Positions 1-7,174 of a stretch of 12,850 nucleotides of DNA are shown piece by piece. The DNA lies in assembly GCA_020199975.1 (NCBI GenBank), contig JAIVJP010000015.1, positions 1 to 12,850 of the forward strand. The letters run 5' to 3'. The translations under genes were made by a program, and so were the position numbers. Below the pieces are notes generated by a model. The model had not been told where the DNA came from. It made no database searches and saw nothing but the letters and a program-made list of their open reading frames with translations. This DNA comes from Acidobacteriota bacterium. Its GTDB lineage: Bacteria; Acidobacteriota; Blastocatellia; Pyrinomonadales; Pyrinomonadaceae. Position 1 is the first letter of the stretch, and the number at the start of each line of letters is the position of its first letter.

Positions 1-229
1 CACAAAGAACGAAGAGCTGTTGGTGGCGATCAATCTTTCAAGCAATCCGTTCTTTGGTTTGGTTGAGATGGCGGGCGTGACTAGTTACGTCGATATTACT
101 CCTGATGTCGGGCCACCGCTGCCGCCGGATGCGCCTGCTCCCACACAGGCAGTGAGGAAGCGCAATGTTGGCCTTCCCGCGCTCTCGCTGGAAGCCTGGG
201 GCTATCGCATGTTTCGTCGTTCGTTGTAG
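1..229 (+). CDS. C-terminal end of a GH13 alpha-amylase/alpha-glucosidase-like enzyme (5' truncated by the window)
   Basis: The reading frame is open from base 2 to the TAG at 227-229, so this is the tail of a gene that begins left of the window. The 75 visible residues read like the all-beta C-terminal domain of GH13 enzymes: a strand LLVAINLSSNPFFGLVE, a Pro-rich stretch, and a closing LPALSLEAWGYRMFRR, similar to the LPxLxLxAWGfRiFrR ending that I associate with acidobacterial alpha-amylases. The catalytic barrel is not visible, so substrate and localisation cannot be judged. The sugar kinase that starts 56 bases downstream on the same strand fits a glucan or maltose utilisation unit. A TTG at base 20 is an internal codon, not a start. 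The family call rests on a short region. Confidence 0.6.
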   Translation, partial: TKNEELLVAINLSSNPFFGLVEMAGVTSYVDITPDVGPPLPPDAPAPTQAVRKRNVGLPALSLEAWGYRMFRRSL

Positions 230-285
230 TGGAGTACGTCCAGCAGTAGTCGCAGTCAATACGCGAAAAGGCCAGAGGCCAGGTA

Positions 286-1281
286 ATGTTTTCTTCCCAT
301 AACAAATCAGGTTCAAAATCAGATCTCATATTTGCCGCTGATTTGGGAGGCACGCACCTTCGCGCTGCTGTCGTTGGCCGCGACGGCAAGATCCACTACC
401 GCCTCAAACAACCAACACCCCAGGCAGAAAAGCCGGATGGAATCGTGCATGCCTTAGTTGACGCTGCCCACGAAGGCGCGCGCCACACTGCTGCGCGAGA
501 TGGACAGATTTCCGCGGTCTCAATAGCTGTTCCGGGCACGGTTAACTTTGAGGATGGTGTGGTAGTCAAAGCGCCAAACGTACCCTGTCTTGATGGTTTT
601 CGACTTGCGGCGGCCCTGGAGAGCGAACTTAAGTGGCCGGCAACTCTTGAGAACGATGCGAATGCTGCCGCTGCAGGTGAGATGTGGCAGGGCGCAGGCC
701 GAGGCTACAGCAACATCGTGTGCGTAACACTGGGAACCGGCGTCGGCGGCGGCATCATTCTCGATGGAAAACTCTGGCGCGGCGTGGACGGTTCGGCGGC
801 GGAAATAGGACACTTGGGCGTTGACCCTTTTGGCGGCGTTCCTTGCGCCTGCGGCAGCCGCGGCTGTTTGGAAGTCTACGCCTCGGCCACGGCAATTGTA
901 CGAATGACGCGCGAAGCGCGGCCCCGCTATCCAGATTCCATACTTCACACAAGCGAAGATCTTACTTCGGAAACGGTCTACCATGCTGGCTTGGAAGGAG
1001 ATGAGCTTGCTCTCGAAGTCTTCAGACGAATGGGAGTGTATTTGGGAATCGGCCTTGCTAGTTTGATTAATCTACTTAATCCGGAAATTATTGTTATTGG
1101 TGGGGGGTTATCAAATGGCTGGGAACTCTTCGAACACCACATGCACCAGCAAGTGATCGAGCGGGCGTTTCCGCTTCCAGCGCGAAGCGTAAAAATAACT
1201 CGTGCTGAGTGTGGCGACGATGCGGGCTTCCTTGGGGCCGCACGGCTGGCGTTTGCGGGCCAGCAAGCGCCCACAAACTGA
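286..1281 (+). CDS. ROK-family sugar kinase, glucokinase type
   Basis: Predicted cytoplasmic kinase that phosphorylates a hexose, probably glucose, with ATP. The 331-aa length is normal for ROK kinases. Visible motifs in order: N-terminal phosphate-binding DLGGTHLR (residues 19-26), the END motif with the likely catalytic Asp124, the glycine-rich TLGTGVGGG (148-156), EIGH with His176, and the Cys cluster CACGSRGCLE (187-196). His176 with Cys187, Cys189 and Cys194 forms the usual ROK zinc site. There is no N-terminal helix-turn-helix domain, so this is an enzyme and not a ROK repressor. The ATG is preceded by AGAGG with 7 bases of spacing. It follows the GH13-like fragment by 56 bases, which supports glucose as the substrate. 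Fructokinase, N-acetylglucosamine kinase or mannose kinase activity cannot be excluded from sequence alone. It ends with TGA. Confidence 0.88.
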   Translation: MFSSHNKSGSKSDLIFAADLGGTHLRAAVVGRDGKIHYRLKQPTPQAEKPDGIVHALVDAAHEGARHTAARDGQISAVSIAVPGTVNFEDGVVVKAPNVPCLDGFRLAAALESELKWPATLENDANAAAAGEMWQGAGRGYSNIVCVTLGTGVGGGIILDGKLWRGVDGSAAEIGHLGVDPFGGVPCACGSRGCLEVYASATAIVRMTREARPRYPDSILHTSEDLTSETVYHAGLEGDELALEVFRRMGVYLGIGLASLINLLNPEIIVIGGGLSNGWELFEHHMHQQVIERAFPLPARSVKITRAECGDDAGFLGAARLAFAGQQAPTN

Positions 1282-1405
1282 GTGAGAACCCTTCCGTCGG
1301 CGTACCGGGTGGTTCACGCAACGATCAATTTGTTGTTAACCTATTTAAGCCCTGGGCCATCGAAAGAACAGACTGGCACCATTTTACTTTGAGGAATTCG
1401 TTCTT

Positions 1406-1975
1406 ATGACCTGGATTAAAACTGTTTCTTATTCAGAAGCTGATGAGAAACTAACTCGGGCCCTGGAAGCGCAACGGGAACTCTACCCGGCGGAATATGC
1501 GATACCCATTCATCCCACACCAGATGGGGGCACTTCCAGTATTGTGGCGTCGCACAGCCTTATCCCAGACGCTCTTTACCATGCTTTTGCTACCTTCGGT
1601 GTGCTGATGTCCTCGGCGCTGCCCTTGAACAGACGGCAACACGAAATGATCACCACGGTTGTGTCCGTCACCAACCGTTGCCATTATTGAATCGAATCCC
1701 ACGCAGAGTTTCTGCGTCGAGTTACGTTGGATGAGGAGTTGGTCAAAGCCCTGCAAGAGGACTACCGGACCGCGCCCATCACGGAACAAGAACGGGTGAT
1801 GCTCGACTTCGTGGTGCAATTGACTCGTGATGCCACGCACATCGGCCGGCAGGATCACGAAAGGCTGCGGGCAGTGGGTTTTGATGACCGGGGCATTCTG
1901 CAAATCACCCTCATTGCTTCGTGGTTCAACTACATCAATCGTGTGGCAGACGCGTTAGGCGTGGGCAGAGATTAG
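1406..1975 (+). CDS. AhpD-like peroxidase-related selenoprotein (CxxU; carboxymuconolactone decarboxylase fold)
   Basis: One 189-residue frame interrupted only by a TGA at 1688-1690; the frame after the TGA stays open to 1975 and continues the same family. Both halves match AhpD-like 'peroxidase-related' proteins of the CMD superfamily. In that family the site reads NRCHYC followed by IESH; here TGA replaces the second Cys, giving C92-H-Y-U95 and His99. Glu80, Cys92, residue 95 and His99 keep the spacing of the Glu118, Cys130, Cys133 and His137 proton-relay site of M. tuberculosis AhpD, as I recall it. A perfect hairpin begins 10 nt after the TGA (separate entry). The N-terminus has the family-typical MTWIKTV, and the C-terminus ends FNYINRVADALGV. 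The ATG has GAGGAA 9 nt upstream. Likely role: thiol/selenol-dependent hydroperoxide reduction or a related redox reaction in the cytoplasm. Sec-containing AhpD-like proteins are known from selenoproteome surveys. The alternative is a nonsense-mutated pseudogene. Confidence 0.87.
1688..1690 (+). other. In-frame TGA, predicted selenocysteine codon
   Basis: The TGA falls at codon 95 of the 1406-1975 frame, exactly at the second Cys of the family's CxxC active site and four residues before the conserved His. One base separates TGA from the Cys codons TGC and TGT. TGA terminates the kinase (1279-1281), the LON-domain gene (9056-9058) and gyrA in this window, so it is a normal stop codon here unless recoded. 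Confidence 0.85.
1701..1717 (+). promoter_or_regulatory. Candidate bacterial SECIS hairpin
   Basis: ACGCAGA (1701-1707) and TCTGCGT (1711-1717) are perfectly complementary, forming a 7-bp stem with a GTT loop, or a 6-bp stem with an AGTTT loop. The stem starts 10 nt after the TGA and the loop lies 16-17 nt after it. A G is among the first two loop bases in either fold. This fits the bacterial SECIS model as I recall it (short upper stem, G in the first two loop positions, loop about 16-37 nt after the UGA). TCG (1692-1694) could add an outer three-pair helix with CGA (1718-1720) by bulging out 1695-1700. The expected partner is SelB carrying Sec-tRNA(Sec); neither selB nor selC lies in the window. 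Confidence 0.8.
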
Positions 1976-1997
1976 TTCGGATTTATCTCGCAATCAA

Positions 1998-2594
1998 ATG
2001 AAGTCGACCGTTGCATCGAAGGTAGATTCCGCTGGCCCTTCCCTGTCAGCGGCCGCGGGTCTACTGAGTTCTGCCAGGAATCATCGATTCAATCGAATGA
2101 TCAAACAGGGCAAAATCCAATCCCAACCAGCAGCACAACTCTTCTACTTCCTGAATCGCACTTGCTTTAATGGTCTTTGCCGATTCAATCAGAGCGGCGA
2201 ATTCAATGTGCCCTTCGGTACCTACAAGAAGATCAACTACGTTTCAGATTTCCACCAATACCAGAAAGTCTTTGCGAGCTGGAAGTTTAGTGGCGGGGAT
2301 CTCGAAGCGCTGGCGCTCGAAGGAAATGACTTCATCTACGCCCATCTGCCGTACGACGTGGAGTTCACGACCTATAGCGCCGGGGGTTTCTCCTGGGAAG
2401 ATCAGATGCGCACGGCGGAGGTGTTGGCCGCGCATCCGGGTCCGGTGATTTTGTCAAATCAGGCTACTCCGCGAATTGTGAGTCTTTATCAGAAGCTCGG
2501 GTTCACCCTTAGCTATCTGGAAGCGCCACGCAGGATCAGTTGCACCGGAGATCGCACGGCCGCACAAGAGGTGCCTGCAGTAAGGGGCGTATGA
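1998..2594 (+). pseudogene. Remnant of a Dam-type (D12 class) N6-adenine DNA methyltransferase
   Basis: An open frame of 198 codons. From about residue 30 it matches the C-terminal two thirds of D12-class adenine methylases: FYFLNRTCFNGLCRFN (about 49-64), GEFNVPFGTYK (67-77), the motif-IV region at 111-123, and LSNQATPRIVSLY (152-164). Two features argue against activity. The catalytic DPPY tetrad reads HLPY (residues 116-119, bases 2343-2354), so the Asp and first Pro are lost. The N-terminal part with the SAM-binding F-x-G-x-K motif is absent; the roughly 28 residues before the homologous part resemble nothing I know, and the preceding selenoprotein ends only 22 bases upstream. The ATG at 1998 has no clear ribosome binding site. 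It is probably a decaying fragment of a mobile or phage-type methylase; a repurposed protein is less likely. Confidence 0.75.
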
Positions 2595-2620
2595 ATCGCT
2601 TTCAAGTTGAATAACCGTTC

Positions 2621-2625
2621 GGAGG
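2621..2625 (+). promoter_or_regulatory. Ribosome binding site that sets the start of the DUF885 gene
   Basis: GGAGG lies 5 bases before the ATG at 2631. It favours this start over the in-frame TTG at 2607, and the resulting protein begins directly with a signal peptide. Confidence 0.8.
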
Positions 2626-2630
2626 TAATA

Positions 2631-4484
2631 ATGCGTTCTCTTCTCTTCAGCCTGGTCAGTTCCGGCTTTTTGCTTGCAATCATCGGCAACAGCGCGTTCG
2701 CACAGGACCGGGGTCCCCAGCGGGGCAGCGCGGGGTCCCCGGCCGAGCATCTCGGCAGCGGTGCGAGACCGGCTGGGGTGGAGGACGCCGCAACCAGGAA
2801 AGCTCTCCACGATCTATTCGATCGTGAGTGGGAGTATCAATTGGAGCAGAGGCCCACGAGGGCTTCGCAACTAGGTGACCGACGATGGAATGACCGTTGG
2901 CCGGATGTGAGCCTTGGGTCGATCAAGAAACAGCACGAGCACGACCGCGCGACCTTGGAGGAATTGGCGAAAATTGATCGTAGCAAGCTCTCGCCCCAGG
3001 ATCAGTTGAACTACGATCTCTTCAAAAAGAACTACGAAACCGGCATTGAGGAGTACAAATTCCAGTGGTATCTGGCGCCGCTCAACCAACGGGGCGGGAT
3101 CCAGTCTGAGAATGAACTCGCCGATTCATTGCGCTTTCAGACGGTCAAAGACTATGAGGACTGGATTGCGCGGCTAAAGAGCTTCCCCACGTACATGGAT
3201 CAGACGATGGCTCTAATGCGCGAGGGCATCAAGGCTCGGGTGCTGCTGCCGAGAGTGATCATGAATCGCGTGCCGGCGCAGATTGACAAGCAAATCGTAG
3301 CCAATCCGGATCAGAGTTTGTATTACAAACCGTTCAAACGGTTCGCTTCGACCATTCCCGTTAACGAGCAGGAACGGCTAATGCGCGAAGCGATCAACGC
3401 GATCTCGGCAAACATCATTCCTTCTTACATAAAATTCAAACGGTTCTTCGTCGAAGAGTATTTGGGCGCGTCGTTCGATGAGGTCGGCGCCTGGCAGATA
3501 CCACAGGGCGAGGAGATGTACGCCTTCTTCACCAGGAAATACACCACCACAAATGTTACTCCGCGGGAAATGCATGAAAAAGGATTGAGCGAGGTGCGCC
3601 GCATTCGCGAAGAAATGCAAAAGGTAATGACCCAGGTCGGTTTCAAGGGAACGCTTCAGGAGTTCTTCACCTTTCTCAGAACTGACAAACGCTTCTACTA
3701 TGCGACGCCGGAGGAACTTCTGGTTGCGTATGAGGCAATTTCAAAAAGAATTGATCCGAATCTCGTCAAAGTATTCAAGACTCTGCCCCGCATGCCATAC
3801 GGGGTGGAAGTGATTCCTTCGGCGATTGCTCCCGACACGACAACGGCATACTACCGCCAGCCCGCGGCTGACGGGTCGCGGGCAGGGACCTACTTTGTGA
3901 ACCTTTACAAACCTGAAACCCGGCCCAAATGGGAGATGATGGCGCTTTCGCTTCACGAGGCGGTTCCCGGTCACCACCTGCAGATTGCTCTGGCGCAAGA
4001 GCAGGGCGATATTCCAAACTTCCGGCGCTATGGCGGCTACACCGCGTTCGTTGAAGGCTGGGGTCTGTATGCTGAGTCGCTGGGCGAGGACATGAAGTTG
4101 TATGACGATCCCTACTCAAAGTTTGGCCAGCTTACCTACGAGATGTGGCGCGCGGTTCGGCTGGTAGTCGATACAGGCATTCACCAGATGCGCTGGACGC
4201 GGAAACAAGCGATCGACTATTTCATGGAGAATGCCGCCAAGCAGGAACTCGACATCATCAACGAGGTCGATCGTTACATTGCCTGGCCCGGTCAGGCCCT
4301 GGCTTACAAGACGGGAGAGTTGAAGATTAAGGAGTTGCGCGCTCGCGCGAGCCGCGAACTGGGAACGAACTTCGATATCCGCGAGTTTCATGAGGTAGTG
4401 TTGGGTTCAGGCGCTGTGCCGCTGGACGTGCTGGAGCGAAATGTTGTGCAGTGGATTACGGGGAAGAAAACGAACAAGTCTTAA
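2631..4484 (+). CDS. Secreted DUF885-family metallopeptidase-like protein
   Basis: A 617-aa exported protein. Residues 1-24 form a Sec signal peptide (MRSLL, a hydrophobic core, then AFA before Gln25), so it should act in the periplasm or outside the cell. After a Gly/Pro-rich linker, the rest is a long, mainly helical DUF885 domain. Its hallmark is HEAVPGHH at residues 442-449, followed by EGWGLYAES at 475-483; together they are presumed to supply metal ligands and the catalytic Glu, like a distant gluzincin-type peptidase. The C-terminus has the family-typical WPGQALAYKTGELKI segment and an ending in GSGAVPLDVLE. The 617-aa length is normal. DUF885 members are usually presumed peptidases, but no substrate is evident here. 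Neighbours do not help: the upstream unit is a methylase remnant, and hutF follows after a repeat. The start at 2631 is chosen on the GGAGG and the signal peptide. Confidence 0.87.
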   Translation: MRSLLFSLVSSGFLLAIIGNSAFAQDRGPQRGSAGSPAEHLGSGARPAGVEDAATRKALHDLFDREWEYQLEQRPTRASQLGDRRWNDRWPDVSLGSIKKQHEHDRATLEELAKIDRSKLSPQDQLNYDLFKKNYETGIEEYKFQWYLAPLNQRGGIQSENELADSLRFQTVKDYEDWIARLKSFPTYMDQTMALMREGIKARVLLPRVIMNRVPAQIDKQIVANPDQSLYYKPFKRFASTIPVNEQERLMREAINAISANIIPSYIKFKRFFVEEYLGASFDEVGAWQIPQGEEMYAFFTRKYTTTNVTPREMHEKGLSEVRRIREEMQKVMTQVGFKGTLQEFFTFLRTDKRFYYATPEELLVAYEAISKRIDPNLVKVFKTLPRMPYGVEVIPSAIAPDTTTAYYRQPAADGSRAGTYFVNLYKPETRPKWEMMALSLHEAVPGHHLQIALAQEQGDIPNFRRYGGYTAFVEGWGLYAESLGEDMKLYDDPYSKFGQLTYEMWRAVRLVVDTGIHQMRWTRKQAIDYFMENAAKQELDIINEVDRYIAWPGQALAYKTGELKIKELRARASRELGTNFDIREFHEVVLGSGAVPLDVLERNVVQWITGKKTNKS

Positions 4485-4487
4485 TGA

Positions 4488-4572
4488 CATTGCCGATTGC
4501 CGATTTCCAATTGCCGATTATCAAAACCACTAGGACAGCCCGCCGCAAATTGGCAATCAGCAATCGGCAATG
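4488..4572. repeat. Heptad-based inverted repeat (dispersed hairpin element or terminator)
   Basis: Arms at 4488-4512 and 4548-4572 are complementary at about 23 of 25 positions, with a 35-nt loop. The left side is built from 7-bp units: TTGCCGA at 4490-4496 and 4497-4503, the variant TTTCCAA at 4504-4510, and TTGCCGA again at 4511-4517. The right arm carries reverse-complement units TTGGCAA (4550-4556), TCAGCAA (4557-4563) and TCGGCAA (4564-4570). It begins 3 nt after the DUF885 stop. RNA from it would fold into a long stem, so it could end transcription or protect the mRNA 3' end, although no T tract follows. It resembles small palindromic elements found between genes. Confidence 0.75.
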
Positions 4573-4609
4573 AGTTAAACCGCCCTTCCCGACCTCGAGA
4601 CTATTAATC

Positions 4610-6007
4610 TTGAATCGTTCTGAGAAAACACTCTGGCTGCCAGACCTAGTTTATGCTGGAAATCGCTTCCAAAGTGGTCTGGCGCTGGTGTGTGACCCCA
4701 ACGCTAAGATCGAGGGTCTGGCTCCGAACAATGAATTGCAGGAACCTGTCCGCCTCAAAAACCGCGCTATGCTTCCCGGTCTGGTCAATGCCCACTCGCA
4801 TGCGTTCCAACGTGTAATCCGCGGCCGCACCGAATATCGCACGCGTAACGAAAGGGACAGTTTCTGGACCTGGCGTGAAATGATGTACCGCGCCGCCACC
4901 GGACTCACGCCGGAAGACATTTACGACGCGTCGCGTATGGCTTTTCTGGAGATGGCCCTCAGCGGCATCACCGCAGTCGGAGAATTTCATTACATTCACA
5001 ACCAACCGGATGGCACACTCTACGATGACCCGAATCTGCTCGCTAAGGAGGTAGTGCGTGCAGCGCGCGACGTGGGTTTGCGCATTGCTCTGCTGCGTGT
5101 CGCCTATGCGCGCTCAGGTTTTCAAACGGAACCAAACACTCAGCAAGCTCGCTTCATTGAAACGGATCCGGACGTCTACCTGGATCATCTTACGAGGCTC
5201 CGTAAAGATCTTGCCGGGCTGAAGGGGCAGGCGTGGGTTGGAGTAGCGCCTCACAGTGTGCGCGCCGCGCCGCTGAATTACTTAAAAGAAGTTGTGCGCT
5301 TCGGCAATGAGCAAGGACTGCCGATTCATATGCATGTAGCTGAGCAACCGGCGGAAGTTTCCGCGTGCATTGAAGAGTATGGCCGATCGCCCGTTGCCCT
5401 GCTGGAAACGGAAGGGCTGCTGAGCGAGCGCTTCACCGGAGTACACATGATCCACATCACGCCGAAAGCGGCCCGGATGATTGCTAACGCGCGTGCAACA
5501 GTCTGTGCTTGCCCCACCACCGAACGGAATCTGGGCGATGGCATTGTTCCGATCGATAAACTTTTTCAGGAAGGCGTTCGCGTTTCGCTGGGTACAGATA
5601 GTCAAATACAAATCGATCTGCTCGAAGACGCCCGGGAGCTTGAATATCACTTAAGACTGCAGAAAATCGAGCGCGTTGTGTTGGTTGGTCGAGTTGGCGA
5701 AGGACGGTCAGAGCTGGCCTCCCAACTCTTTGAATGCGCCACCATCAACGGCGCTCAAAGCATTGGTGCGCCGAACAGCGGTTTAGAACCTGGGCTGTCC
5801 GCTGATTTCTTTACAGTCGACCTCAGCGATCCCTCCATCGCCGGTGCGTCTCAGGATGATCTTCTTTCGAGCATTGTCTTCTCACTTTCGAAGACAGCAG
5901 TGAGAGACGTAGTCGTCGGCAATGAAAGGATTGTTGAGAACGGACGTCATACGGACCAGGATATTCCGTTTCATCGCGTTCAAATGCGGAAATCATTTCG
6001 TTCCTAA
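4610..6007 (+). CDS. hutF: Formimidoylglutamate deiminase (amidohydrolase superfamily)
   Basis: Hydrolyses N-formimino-L-glutamate to N-formyl-L-glutamate and ammonia in the five-step histidine degradation pathway; cytoplasmic. The 465-aa frame has the metal-dependent amidohydrolase motifs in HutF form: HSHAFQR (residues 62-68, His62 and His64 as metal ligands), GEFHYIHN (124-131), HMHVAEQ (240-246, His242 ligand and Glu245), His279, CPTTERNLGDG (301-311), and GTDSQ with Asp330. The spacing of His242, Glu245, His279 and Asp330 equals that of His232, Glu235, His269 and Asp320 in the P. aeruginosa enzyme, as I remember it. TTG at 4610 is the only usable start after the in-frame TGA at 4571-4573, with a weak ribosome binding site. 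The last 14 residues (after GRHTDQD, ending at a TAA) look unusual because the same DNA encodes ArgE-like sequence in another frame. No hutH, hutU, hutI or hutG is visible. Confidence 0.9.
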   Translation: MNRSEKTLWLPDLVYAGNRFQSGLALVCDPNAKIEGLAPNNELQEPVRLKNRAMLPGLVNAHSHAFQRVIRGRTEYRTRNERDSFWTWREMMYRAATGLTPEDIYDASRMAFLEMALSGITAVGEFHYIHNQPDGTLYDDPNLLAKEVVRAARDVGLRIALLRVAYARSGFQTEPNTQQARFIETDPDVYLDHLTRLRKDLAGLKGQAWVGVAPHSVRAAPLNYLKEVVRFGNEQGLPIHMHVAEQPAEVSACIEEYGRSPVALLETEGLLSERFTGVHMIHITPKAARMIANARATVCACPTTERNLGDGIVPIDKLFQEGVRVSLGTDSQIQIDLLEDARELEYHLRLQKIERVVLVGRVGEGRSELASQLFECATINGAQSIGAPNSGLEPGLSADFFTVDLSDPSIAGASQDDLLSSIVFSLSKTAVRDVVVGNERIVENGRHTDQDIPFHRVQMRKSFRS

Positions 6008-6036
6008 CCAGCCGTTGCCAGGGCCTGGGCCTCTGT
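5965..6036 (+). other. ArgE-like N-terminal coding sequence without a start codon, overlapping the hutF 3' end
   Basis: In the argE frame, translation upstream of GTG 6037 gives a segment with SVSSRSNAEIISFL and GLGLCVKHFPY. This aligns with the start of E. coli ArgE (SNADLITLL... DLGFNVEVQPV) as I recall it. The argE frame is open from 5938, after a TGA at 5935-5937, but no ATG, GTG or TTG occurs before 6037. The true N-terminus has therefore been lost, fused or frame-shifted into hutF. Confidence 0.65.
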
Positions 6037-7053
6037 GTGAAACATTTTCCGTATGCGGATGAAAATGGGGTTGAGAAGATAAACATGGTTGCCCTTGCCG
6101 GTACCGACTTCTCCGACGCAACGAATGTGGAACTCGCTTTGGTCGGGCATACCGATACAGTTCCTTATGACCCAGACTGGGCCGAGGCCACCACTCTTAT
6201 CGAGCGTGAGGGAAAACTATTTGCTCGGGGGGCCTGCGATACGAAAGGTTTTATTGCCGCAGCACTCACGTCTGCCGCAGGCCTCGATCTAGAACGGCTG
6301 CGCAAGCCGCTGGCGCTGATCTTTACTGCCGACGAAGAAGTCGGGTTGATGGGAGCAAAGCGGTTGGCCGAAGCCCGCCCACTTCAGGCGCGTTACAGCA
6401 TCGTCGGCGAACCTACTTCTTTGCAGCCGATGTGTGCCGGAAAAGGCTACTGTTTGGCAGAGGTAATTGTGCGAGGACGTGAAGGCCATAGTGCCTACCC
6501 AGCGCTCGGCGCTTCGGCAATTTTTCGCGCCGCGCAAGTAATCGTTCGCATTGAAAAAATCGCCGAAGATTTGAAAGCAGGGCGGCATGAGTCATTCGAT
6601 CCGCCTTACACCACTCTTAATATCGGTATGATTCGCGGCGGCATCGCGAAGAATGTGATCGCGGGTGAATGTCGCTTCACGCTGGAGTGGCGGCCAATCC
6701 CCGGCCAGCCTTCCAATTGCGTGCTCGATTTGCTGCACATGGCGTTGAAGGAAGAGAAGAAGCTCGATCCTGGCTTCGAATGCGAAGTGATTGCCAGCCG
6801 TGCTGATTCTGGCTTCGAAGTTCCCGCCGACTCACAAATAGTTCAGCTGCTGGAAAGGCTTTCAGGGAAAAAGGCAGGAACAGTTGCCTTCGGCACAGAA
6901 GCAGCTCAGATGATGGAACTCGGAGCCGACGCTGTGGTTATGGGTCCAGGTAATATCCGTGTTGCCCACCAAACAGGCGAGTTTGTGCCAATTGACGAAC
7001 TTGATCGATGCGTGGGGATATTGAAGCAGGCCATCGAGTTCTCGTGTCTTTAG
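6037..7053 (+). CDS. argE: Acetylornithine deacetylase-like M20 metallohydrolase
   Basis: M20 zinc hydrolase most like ArgE, which removes acetate from N2-acetylornithine to give ornithine in arginine synthesis; cytoplasmic. Numbering from GTG 6037: GHTDTVP (37-43, His38 and Asp40), GACDTKG (65-71, bridging Asp68), TADEEVG (97-103, catalytic Glu100 and ligand Glu101), VGEPTSLQP (123-131), the dimerisation-domain GHSAYPALG (150-158), and the late ligand His311 in HQTGEF. The GEPTSLQP and GPG-N-AHQ patterns favour ArgE over DapE or carboxypeptidase G2. GTG 6037 is the first usable start and gives 338 aa, some 40 shorter than E. coli ArgE. Homologous sequence runs about 24 residues further upstream within hutF, so this start is probably not the ancestral one. 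No ribosome binding site is seen before it. Next to hutF, N-formylglutamate is another conceivable substrate (inference only). Confidence 0.82.
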   Translation: MKHFPYADENGVEKINMVALAGTDFSDATNVELALVGHTDTVPYDPDWAEATTLIEREGKLFARGACDTKGFIAAALTSAAGLDLERLRKPLALIFTADEEVGLMGAKRLAEARPLQARYSIVGEPTSLQPMCAGKGYCLAEVIVRGREGHSAYPALGASAIFRAAQVIVRIEKIAEDLKAGRHESFDPPYTTLNIGMIRGGIAKNVIAGECRFTLEWRPIPGQPSNCVLDLLHMALKEEKKLDPGFECEVIASRADSGFEVPADSQIVQLLERLSGKKAGTVAFGTEAAQMMELGADAVVMGPGNIRVAHQTGEFVPIDELDRCVGILKQAIEFSCL

Positions 7054-7174
7054 CCGTCACTTTCCGTCGTCACGCGCATTGGGTTAAGCTGATTCAGAAT
7101 CTCGAGGCAACCACAGCCTGATATTGCTCCATCGGACCCGGGTCAGCCTGTTCCCTTTTTAGGAAGATTTCCAG

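Noticed and set aside
1406..1690. Separate short proteins 1406-1690 and 1727-1975, or a nonsense-mutated pseudogene
   Set aside because: Both parts lie in one frame and belong to one domain, the TGA sits at the active-site Cys column, and a SECIS-like hairpin follows. The second part has no ribosome binding site.
2607..2630. TTG 2607 as the start of the DUF885 gene
   Set aside because: ATG 2631 has an adjacent GGAGG and begins directly with a signal peptide; the extra eight residues would precede it unnaturally.
5938..6007. Programmed -1 frameshift joining hutF to argE
   Set aside because: The shift direction would be right, but no X-XXY-YYZ slippery heptamer occurs in the hutF frame within the overlap, and no clear downstream stem was seen. 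An indel or deletion explains it more simply.
7135..7144. Palindrome GACCCGGGTC upstream of the secreted-protein gene
   Set aside because: A single 10-bp palindrome without a recognisable promoter around it can arise by chance.
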